Origin: Cycas panzhihuaensis
Lineage: Eukaryota > Cycadophyta
Assembly (NCBI GenBank): GCA_023213395.1
Contig: CM041465.1
Location: 33,735,741 to 33,799,740, forward strand
Length of the DNA stretch: 64,000 bases
Direction: 5' to 3'
Program-made: the position numbers and the translations under genes
Notes under the pieces: model-generated
The model's input: the letters and a program-made list of their open reading frames with translations, nothing else
Told to the model about the DNA's origin: nothing
Database searches by the model: none
Shown here: positions 56,061 to 64,000 of the stretch, piece by piece
Layout: each line of letters begins with the position of its first letter
Numbering within the stretch: position 1 is the first letter of the stretch

Positions 56061-57459
56061 TTAGTTTGGTAAAACTATATGTTAGGGTAGTTGGGAGATT
56101 ATGGCGATAGGTATGGGAACCTTGGGCCATGGAGGATCTTGGTAGGGGGCAAGTTCCTAAAATCTTCTTGCCCCTAGAAGGAGCTAATGAGGAATCTAAT
56201 ATACTCAGGTAGTTAGTCATTTATTAAGTGAGATAAGTTTCATTTACTAAATGACTTACTTTCTTCATGATATATTATATGAATGTGGGATTATCCTATG
56301 TTTATATAATCTATCAGGAGTATGATGTGTGTTATAAAAATCAAAACATAATACATAAGCATAAAAGAACAGAAAAAGTAAAAATGATAAAAGTTATTAC
56401 ATGTTTCTTTAGACAAGTCACACTAATAAATGTATCTTATGCTCAAATATAAATAGGAATAAGAGGGATAAAAGGTTTAGAGACAAGTAATCATACACAA
56501 GTTTTAAGAAAGAATATTAATATATATATATCATGACAAAAATATGGTACATCTATCACCTAGGTAACCCATCATATATGACCCATGATACATGATGCAT
56601 GATACATGATATATACATCTATAATTGAGGCTTACAAAATGCCTCGTATCATCCTCCTACCTCTTAGACAATGTATCATACACTCATCTCTATGATCCCT
56701 GATGAGATCCCTCAAGCATGTCTAGATCTACTCTCTGTCTCCTGCTAAAAGTCTCCCCACAAGAAGACTTTCATCTAGATGGGAGATGGTTCCACTCTTA
56801 TTGTACTATACCACTAGCTGATGGGGTATATCTAGCCCCCACCTGAGCCAGTGTCATCCTCTGTAGGTGTCTCCTCTCCTCCTCACCTGCCCTTAGCTCT
56901 ATCTCTCACCTCTGCAACTCTATCCTCATGTCTATATAAAGGTCTCAAGCTCTCAATGCATAGTGATAGTGCTCTATTTGGTGAACTAATAGTCTATGAT
57001 CCACTATATTCTAAGTAGGTGGCTCATCCAATGCTGGAATATATGGGAAGATCCCCTCTAGAGTCCTTTGCACCTCCCTTAAGGTAACCATCTCATTTCT
57101 TGTCCAACAGGAAACATGTCATCTATAATCAGTCCCTTGTAGAAGAAAACATACTCTAAAAGTGAAAAAAAAAATGTAATATGATACAAGAAACCAATCA
57201 ATCAAATTATATACCTAGAGATCTACCTCCTACTGACTCCCCACCTCTACCTCTCTAGCTGGTGGTGCCTCTCCTCCCTGTGGTTCTTAGAGATCCTCTT
57301 ATCTATCTCCTCCCTTTCTAGCTCCACTCCCTCCATCCTTACCCTATTCATCGATAGATCCCAGCTTTATACTCTAAATGAAGTTCACTCTCCTCTCTAT
57401 AGGTGCTCCACCTCCCCGTTTAAGCACCTGTTGACTACTACCTACTCCACCACTAGAGG
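56061..57459. other. no gene recognised; short ATGATAC-type repeat
   Basis: AT-rich, then CT-rich from about 56,640. A small CATGATACATGATGCATGAT repeat lies at about 56,576-56,612. 56,640-57,459 may be the decayed carboxyl end of the antisense PMD gene that follows. Confidence 0.4.
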
Positions 57460-58440
57460 AGACACCTCCTCACCCTGCCTCCTCTCCTCTCTTGACACCT
57501 CTACCGCCATGTGCCACTCTATTGCATCCTCCTCCTCTCCTTCTCCTTATTGATATAACCTCCTTTGTTGTTGCTCTCTCTACAACATCTATCTCATCAT
57601 CACTTGACACTGGGAGCTCAGCATAAGCATCCTCAATGAGTTGTCTCCTTATCATCCTACTGAGCACAAGATGGTGAGTCATCCTCATGACAATTGTCAG
57701 TCTTTTGTAGATCCTCAATCTCATGTGCCACCTATTCATCCCTAGATCCATCAATGTTAATGCTTCTGGCTCTCCTTCTAGTCACATTAATAGAATGTGA
57801 TCATAGAGCTAGCACATAAGGATTGAACTGTATGAGAACCCACCTCTACATATCCTCTAGATCCTAGATAACTGGTAATTGATGTTATCCACTACATTGT
57901 CCCCAGTTGATCTAGATGCTCTTCTCGCATCGTCTCACTATCCCTATCCACTAAACTAGGATCCCCATAAAATTTTGTGTCTTGGTTATCTAGTATATAA
58001 TGATGAGATCAATAATCCTTTCACTACTCAGACTCCATCTGCTACTTAGATCACCTCAATTGAAATCCTATGCTAATCTATCTAATCAACGAATATAGTT
58101 AAATACATGTTGCATGCCATCTGGGATTCCTCGTCTGTCACTTTGATGAGGTGAACCTTCTCCCTATGCTAGCTCACTCCTAAGATCCTCCCTACATCCC
58201 TTAGAGTGATCTCTAGATCTCTAATAGCCCTAACTGTGAATACATATCACCCTAGAACCCAACAACTCACAAAATTATATAGTACCTCATGCTCCATCAC
58301 TAATTGAGTCAAGGCACTTGCTCTCGCCAAGCCACATGCTTGCAATATCCCCCATCTAGCCTCACTCAACTGACTAACTAACTCCTCGATGGTATCTCCC
58401 TCATTCTCATGAGTCTCTACTCTCTTTAAGGCCTGCATTC
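57460..58440 (-). pseudogene. antisense PMD-like protein remnant
   Basis: Minus strand from Met at 58,438. The first open frame (58,438-58,247) reads WGILQACGLARASALTQLVM then NFVSCWVLG, a stop, and continues YVFTVRAIRDLEITLRDVGR ILGV. This repeats the PMD order: a helix ending in L-x-x-[FW]-x-x-x-[WH], then H/Y-x-F, then [EV]-[IM]-T-[LV]-x-D-V-[GA]-x-[IL]-L-G. Downstream, after many stops, 57,754-57,470 is open and ends in an Arg/Gly-rich tail (RRRRGGGCNR). It lies opposite in direction to RLG-1. Antisense extra genes, some with this domain, have been described in plant Gypsy elements. Weaker match than the 1-660 copy. Confidence 0.58.
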
Positions 58441-58968
58441 TAGTAATTTTAATTAGTCAACATTATTTTCAAATAAAAAATTTCATGCTTGTTAAGTAAT
58501 GTTTTTTGAAAATTTCATTAATATATTTAATAAATCAAAAAATATAATTTCACTATAAAAAATATAGTTTCACAGTAAAAAATGTGATTCCACTATGAAA
58601 AATAACATGAAAAAAGATTACATCCAAAAATATTCAAAGGAGATCTAGTGCTTAAATATGATGGCAAACATTTTTTAAAACCATGCAAGCTAAAAATTTG
58701 GTGGCTTGGTCCACTTATAGTTTAAAAAAAAATTGAAAATAGTTCAGTCGAGATAACCAACATCAATGATAATGGATAAACAATTATGGTAAATGGGTCA
58801 AAACTAAAACCATATAAAACCAAGGTGGAAGCATACAATAAAGGATGATAATGATAACAATAATAAAGATCAATGAATATTATAAATAGGGCACCAACCC
58901 CCCCATCAGAACTCCATAGTTAGTAGACACTCTATTTTAGTTTCAAATACATAAATTATGCATTTAAA

Positions 58969-58999
<31 letters not shown>

Positions 59000-59324
59000 A
59001 GAAAAAAGAGTAAAAATAAATAAAAATAGAATTATATATATTAAAAAAAAAAGGTAGATTAACCATTGATTGGCTTATGCTCGGTTGATTGGTCAGTTGT
59101 CGATTGGAACACAAATGATTAGGCCATCAACTCATGCAAAAACCACATGTTGACACATGGTTTTTGACCAAACCAAGGAGAAAAAGCTATAATCAATGAT
59201 ACATGGTTTGATTAACTTGGGTTGGCTAACCCACAAATTTAGCTAAATCCATAGGTCAACCTCCATTATAAATTAGATTGTCTCCCATATATTTTACATC
59301 AAATCTTTAGTTACTCTTTGTTAG
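58441..59324. other. AT-rich spacer before RLC-7
   Basis: No gene. Contains (TA)13 at 58,974-58,999 and the near-repeats AAAAATATAGTTTCACAGTA / AAAAATGTGATTCCACTATG at about 58,540-58,600. Confidence 0.5.
58974..58999. repeat. (TA)13 microsatellite
   Basis: Uninterrupted TA repeat of 26 bp. Confidence 0.9.
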
Positions 59325-60224
59325 TGATGGAGAGAGGGTACAAACAAGGATTAAATGTAAATGAAAGAACCATTCAAAACCACAAGTAGGTGCACTAGAT
59401 CTGGCAGGTGGAAAACCCCTTTAGGGGATAGAAAACCACCTCAAAAATAGTAATAATATTATAGCTAGTGTAGATTGTTAATAGTCTGCGAGCACTGATA
59501 GGTGCATTTGTAATGTAATTAGAGATGGTAGATTTCATATTTGGGAACGTTGCATTGGTGTTTCAGAGCTCCACTCTTTTGGCCAGAAAACCCATGGCTT
59601 ATACTTAGTAACTATTTCAAATGCCAACTCCATATTACTATGCTAGCTTGTCACATGTCATTGGGCCCTTGTAACCCATAGAAAGAGCCTTTCTTTGATA
59701 AGAAATCTTGAAGTTTGTAATGATAGATTTAATATTTGGGAACGTTGCACTGGTGTTTTAGAGCTCCACTCTTTTGGCCAGAAAACCCATGGCTAATCAA
59801 AGGGGATTTAATTCTTTTTAATCTTTTAAGGGGAGTAAATTCTTCCCCTGGGTGAAGACCCCTCGCCTCCCTCACCAAAGCCATTTGAGGGCGCCTATCG
59901 GTGCAATAATGATGATTGCACATTTGAACAAGTTGAGGATCTCATTCTCCCTCTCATACTGACCTTCTACCTATGTACTAATATTTTGCTACCTCCCAAA
60001 TCTTCCAACTAAACAATGTATGAAAGATTGTGGAATAAATGGGAGAAGAGTTTATTGATTTGGACAATTGCCTAAATCACCAAACTTTTGTAATAAGATA
60101 AATAAACTTAATTAGATATGTATAATTAAAGATGACATTAGAGTTTAATACTAATATCCCCTTTGAATGTTATCTTTTATACAATATATGATATAGAAGA
60201 TAAAAAAAAATCTTTAGCACATCA
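59325..60224 (-). repeat. RLC-7 3' LTR (900 bp) with internal duplication
   Basis: Starts TGATGGAG, ends GCACATCA, with inverted TGATG/CATCA ends; the polypurine complement ATCCCCCTTTG follows at 60,225-60,235. Inside it, about 59,518-59,608 and 59,714-59,795 are near-identical copies. Its length is about twice that of the other LTRs here. Confidence 0.82.
59518..59608. repeat. direct repeat inside RLC-7 LTR, first copy
   Basis: Contains ATATTTGGGAACGTTGCATT and CCAGAAAACCCATGGCT. Second copy at about 59,714-59,795 (ATATTTGGGAACGTTGCACT, same ending). Start-to-start distance about 195 bp. Confidence 0.9.
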
Positions 60225-60235
60225 ATCCCCCTTTG
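60225..60235 (-). promoter_or_regulatory. RLC-7 polypurine tract
   Basis: ATCCCCCTTTG on plus, CAAAGGGGGAT on the element strand, next to the LTR. Confidence 0.87.
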
Positions 60236-61740
60236 ATAGAGACTACTTTTATCTTCAATAAATCTCTGAGCTTTAAAAGGTTTACTTCAGTCAATGGCTT
60301 TGTAAGAATATCTGCAATCTGCACATTTGTAAGACAATAAGATAAGGGAATAGTTTCATCATTAACAAGGTTACGTATAAAATGTTGATATAATTCAATA
60401 TGTTTTGTCCTTGAATGAGCAATTGGATTAGTAGCAATAGATATGGCTCCTTGATTATCAACATTAAGTTCAATGGATCAGTTAGGAAATAAACTAAGCT
60501 CACTTATAAGAGATTTGATCTAGAGTAATTCTTTGCTAGCTTTAACAAGAGCTTGATATTTAGCTTTAGTTGTGGATAAGGCTAAGGTTTGCATCTTTTT
60601 ATTGGACCAAGTAATAGGTGAAGAGTCTAAAAAGAAAACATAACCAGTAGTAGATTTGTAATCATCAGATTCTCTTACCCAATCTGAATCTATGTAACCT
60701 ATTAATTTCATATTATTCTTCTAAGAGTTATAGGCTAAGTCATAGAATATTGTGCCTTGTAGGTATCTTAAAATCCATTTAGTTGCTTTCTAGTGAGACT
60801 TTTGAGGATTTTGCATATATTTAGAGCATAAGGCAACATCATAGGAGATATTAGAATGAATATGAGTTAGATAAATGAGACTACCTATTAGTTGTCGATA
60901 TGTTGTGGGATCACAAAGTGGTGTAGAACAATCAGTAGATAGTTTAATACCAAATTATAAAAGATTTAGAGTTGATTTAGCATTTTCCATATTAAATTAT
61001 TTGCTTAAGTCTATAATATATTTAGGTTAAGATATCATTATTTTAGAATCAGTTTGACAAATTTATAATCCTAAAAAATAGTGTAAAAGACCTAAGTTAG
61101 ACATTTTAAATTTGTTCATCAAAATTAGTTTTAATTAATGAATACTAGAGAGTAAAGGTCTAATGATGATTATATCATCTAAATAGAGAATTAAGATAGT
61201 AATATTGTCATTTTCATGTATAAAGTAGAGATTAGGATCACTAATACATTTAGTGTATCCATTTTGTATAAGATAATCATCTATTTTTGTATACCAAGCT
61301 CGATGAGCTTGTTTTAATCCATAGATAGATTTTCATAATTTGCAAACAAGGTTAGAATTACAAGAAAATCTAGGAGGTTATTTTATGTAGATTTCTTCTT
61401 TAAGGTTACCATTTAAGAAGGTGCTCTTAACATCTATTTGATAAATTTCCTAACTAAATTTAGGTGCTAGAGCTATAATAGTTTTAATAGTGTTCATTTT
61501 AGCTACTAGAGCAAAGGTTTTGGTATAATCAATACCATCAATCTGTGAGAAATCTCTTATGACTAAATGAGCTTTCCATTTCTCAATTGCTCCTTCAAAG
61601 TTAGACTTGGTTCGATAAATCCATTTACAATTGACTACATTCTTTCCAGGAGGTAGAGTAACTAAATACCAAGTCGAGTTCTCTTTAAGAGCATCTATTT
61701 CAACTTGCATGGCTTGTTGCCATATAGGATTATTACTTAC
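60236..61740 (-). pseudogene. RLC-7 RT and RNase H remnant
   Basis: Minus strand. RNase H frame 60,711-60,520: KLIGYIDSDWVRESDDYKST with the D-x-D-W motif, GYVFFLDSSPITWSNKK and STTKAKYQALVKA, where the usual E-A-E-Y reads K-A-K-Y. RT: start frame 61,710-61,450 with ENSTWYLVTLPPGKNVVNCK and KWKAHLVIRDFSQIDGIDY; YLDDIII at about 61,160-61,190 gives the catalytic pair. Stops are scattered between. Confidence 0.9.
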
Positions 61741-62870
61741 TTATTTAAAAGTTTTGGGATCATCACTAGCTATGACTTTGGCCATTAGAGTAAAATTGGC
61801 TTGAAGTTTTTTATGAACAAGTTCTTCTAATATCCAAAGGATTACTAGCATTAAAATTAGTATTAGAAAGAGTTTTCTAAGCCTAAATAGGTTATTTACT
61901 ATTGTTAGTTTGTTATTTTGGTAAAGTGGGATGACTAGATGTAATAGATGTAGTGGATTCTTTTAAAGTCCAGTTTCGAACCTGATTAGATAAGGATTCA
62001 ATTGATTTAGGATCAACTTAAATGTCATTGGGATTAATCAGGTGAGTATTAGTTAATAAAATTTCAACTAAAAGTTCCACATAAGAAGTTTTCGATGAAG
62101 AGCCTTATTCATCAAATATAACATCACACAATATTGAAATCTTATGTGTGGTTGAATTTACAAGTTTATAAGCTTTGCTTTCTTTACTGTAACCAACAAA
62201 GATGTATTTGAAACTTTTAGAATCAATTTTCTGGCATTTTTCTTTAGGAATATGTCCCCAAGAAATGCTAGTAAAGATTCTTAAGTGTTTAACAGAAGGT
62301 TTACATCCATATCATTTTTGCTCTAGTATGATATTTTGTAAGGATTTGCATGGTAAACGATTTAATAAATAGTTAGAGCAAACAATAGCTTTTGCCCATA
62401 ACTTTAAGTCAAGACCTTATGCATGTAACATGCATCTGGTCATCTCAACAAGTATATGAATTTTACGTTTAACAACACCATTTTGTTGAAGAGTATATGC
62501 TATATAATATTGAAATTATATTCTATGTTTTTTATAATAATTAGTAAAATTATTGCTTAAGTATTCCTTAGCATTATCTATTTTAAAGATTTTGATTTTA
62601 GAATTTGTTTGATTTTCAACTAAGGTTTTGAATTCAATAAAGATGTCAAATACTTGACTTCTTGTTTTTAACATGAATACCCAACATTTTCTAGAGAATT
62701 TATCAATAAATGTGATAAAATATCAGATTCTAGAGTATGAAGGAACTTGAAATGGACTATAGATATGAGAATGAATAAGTTTAAGTGGAGCTTTTGCTCA
62801 AAAGATAGTGTGATTTGGGAAAGGGTCTATGTGTTATTTACCTATTACAAATGCTTCACAAACACCATAG
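61741..62870 (-). pseudogene. RLC-7 integrase remnant
   Basis: FKIDNAKEYLS at about 62,556-62,588 keeps the catalytic Asp of the [LF]-[RK]-x-D-[NR]-[GA]-x-E-[YF] motif. The segment after 62,400 holds the Copia catalytic-Glu region and the integrase carboxyl part, broken by stops. 61,741-62,060 is the linker to RT. Confidence 0.82.
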
Positions 62871-64000
62871 ATATTTTTTAGTGTAGGTAATCCATGAACC
62901 ATATCATTCTTACTTAGATACTGGAGTTTTCTATAACTTATATGACCGAATCTAGCATGCCAAAGCTTATTGACTAGGTTAGATTTTGCTATAAAGGCAC
63001 TAAAAGTTTTGGTTTTAGAATGTTAGAGACTTTTTAATCTGTAAAGACCTATTTTGTGATATACATGTCCTGAGGTAATTAGTTTAAATTTATTTAATGG
63101 TTGTTTGATAATAAACTTATCTTTCCAGAACTCTACAATGAGATCTTTTTGGAAGACTTAATATATTGAAAGAAGATTAGGTAATAAGCCAGGAACATAG
63201 AATATGTTCTTAATTGAATCATCTTTTAAAGTAATATCATCTGATCCTTTGACTTTGAGTTAGGTTCTATTCCCAAAAGAGATCTTTCCCTTAGAGTTTG
63301 AATTAGATTGATATGGAGTGAGATATTCTTAGTGTCCCATCATGTGATGGGAAGCACCTGAATCAAGAAATCCTAAGGGTGGTTAAGTGGTTGGTGCTGA
63401 AAATGCTATTGTAGAAGAAATTAAAGAATGATGAGAATTGTTAGATTAAGATTTGATACCCTTAGAAGCTTTTCAGGATTTAGAGGTAATTATGTTCCTA
63501 CAGGCATCAATGATATGCCCCTTTTTATGATAGTAGGCACAACCAATATTCTGATTAAGATTAGTATTAATAGTATTCCTATTTGGAAATGATTATTTAG
63601 AGGTATTTTGAGATGTAGGGAATTCAAAATACTTAATGTTATGATGAGAATTATTTTGAGTGGATGAACCTTTATGAGGTTTTTAGAATTTGGGATGATG
63701 ATGATGACTATTTTGATAGTTATTTTGATGTTTAGATTTAGTAAATGATTATGACTTAAAAAAAAAGAGCCTGTGAAGGATCTTTTAAATTTCCAGTCTG
63801 AATTAACATGTTTTGATATTTAATAAGTTAATTCATTAATTGATCAAAAGTAATTGGCAGATGTTCTACCTGTTGCCTAGTGGTTTTAAAAAGATTAAAA
63901 CGTTTTAGTAGTTTGTTAATTTCAAGACGGACAAGTGTATCATCATCTTTTGCATGTGTTACAATGACTTCTTTGTCACCTACTTTTGTAGAAGATTTAA
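62871..64000 (-). pseudogene. RLC-7 pre-integrase, protease and gag, 5' end outside window
   Basis: Protease FLDSGASHHMMG at about 63,338-63,375 is intact at the catalytic D-S-G. Zinc knuckle at 63,500-63,541 reads CAYYHKKGHIIDAC: the second Cys is Tyr. Pre-integrase region 62,871-63,250. The Gag body runs from 63,545 to the window end; the last plus-strand bases correspond to about 7,640 in RLC-6. Confidence 0.87.

Larger units (their letters stand above)
59325..64000 (-). mobile_element. RLC-7: Copia element, 3' LTR to gag, cut by window end
   Basis: Minus strand. The 3' LTR (59,325-60,224) is followed by polypurine tract, RNase H, RT, integrase, protease and gag, with gag running off the window. 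Same family as RLC-6: from about 62,880 to 64,000 it parallels 6,541-7,640 in order and sequence. No nested insertion is visible. The 5' LTR and target duplication lie outside the window. Confidence 0.88.

Overview
This is a stretch of plant nuclear DNA made almost entirely of old LTR retrotransposons. The evidence is direct. Several LTRs are followed by primer-binding sites of the TGGTATCAGAGC type, which pair with plant initiator-methionine tRNA. Copia (Ty1) and Gypsy (Ty3) gag, protease, integrase, reverse transcriptase (RT) and RNase H motifs recur on both strands. One decayed exon fragment is unmistakably from a cellulose-synthase-like D (CslD) gene. A land plant with a large, repeat-rich, heavily methylated genome fits; the species cannot be named from the sequence. 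I found no intact host gene, tRNA, rRNA or CRISPR array. Every long protein trace is broken by stops or frameshifts, so the elements are fossils.

Layout. 1-6,540 is visibly richer in G+C and CpG. It holds an antisense plant-mobile-domain-like remnant (1-660), a retrotransposon RNase H with a single frameshift (1,739-2,160), and a partial Copia element with a clear LTR (RLC-8, 2,398-3,531). At about 6,540 the sequence becomes AT-rich. 6,541 to about 10,890 is a truncated minus-strand Copia (RLC-6); the space between its gag and its primer-binding site contains an antisense CslD fragment. A Gypsy gag scrap (minus, about 10,900-11,640) and an isolated LTR (13,678-14,191) follow. 17,107-21,530 is a complete-outline plus-strand Copia (RLC-1) with 5-bp target duplications TTATG.

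26,635-49,429 is a nest of four minus-strand Copia insertions, one inside another: RLC-2 (26,635-49,429) contains RLC-3 (30,614-48,318), and RLC-3 contains both RLC-4 (31,896-34,152) and RLC-5 (36,696-44,791). Target duplications are visible for all four, two of them with one changed base and one weaker. 51,060-55,990 is a plus-strand Gypsy element of Tat-like type (RLG-1) with an extra RNase H after the integrase. It is followed by an antisense mobile-domain-like remnant (57,460-58,440). 59,325 to the window end is another minus-strand Copia (RLC-7), a relative of RLC-6, cut by the window edge.

How the parts relate. Each element once encoded its own replication: gag for the particle, protease, integrase, and RT/RNase H to copy RNA into DNA, with LTRs supplying promoter and terminator. 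Nesting gives relative ages: RLC-2 before RLC-3, and RLC-3 before RLC-4 and RLC-5. RLC-2, RLC-3 and RLC-5 have different LTRs but share a roughly 500-bp block just upstream of gag. Stops in the coding remnants are overwhelmingly what single C-to-T changes make from Gln, Arg or Trp codons, as expected of long methylation and silencing.
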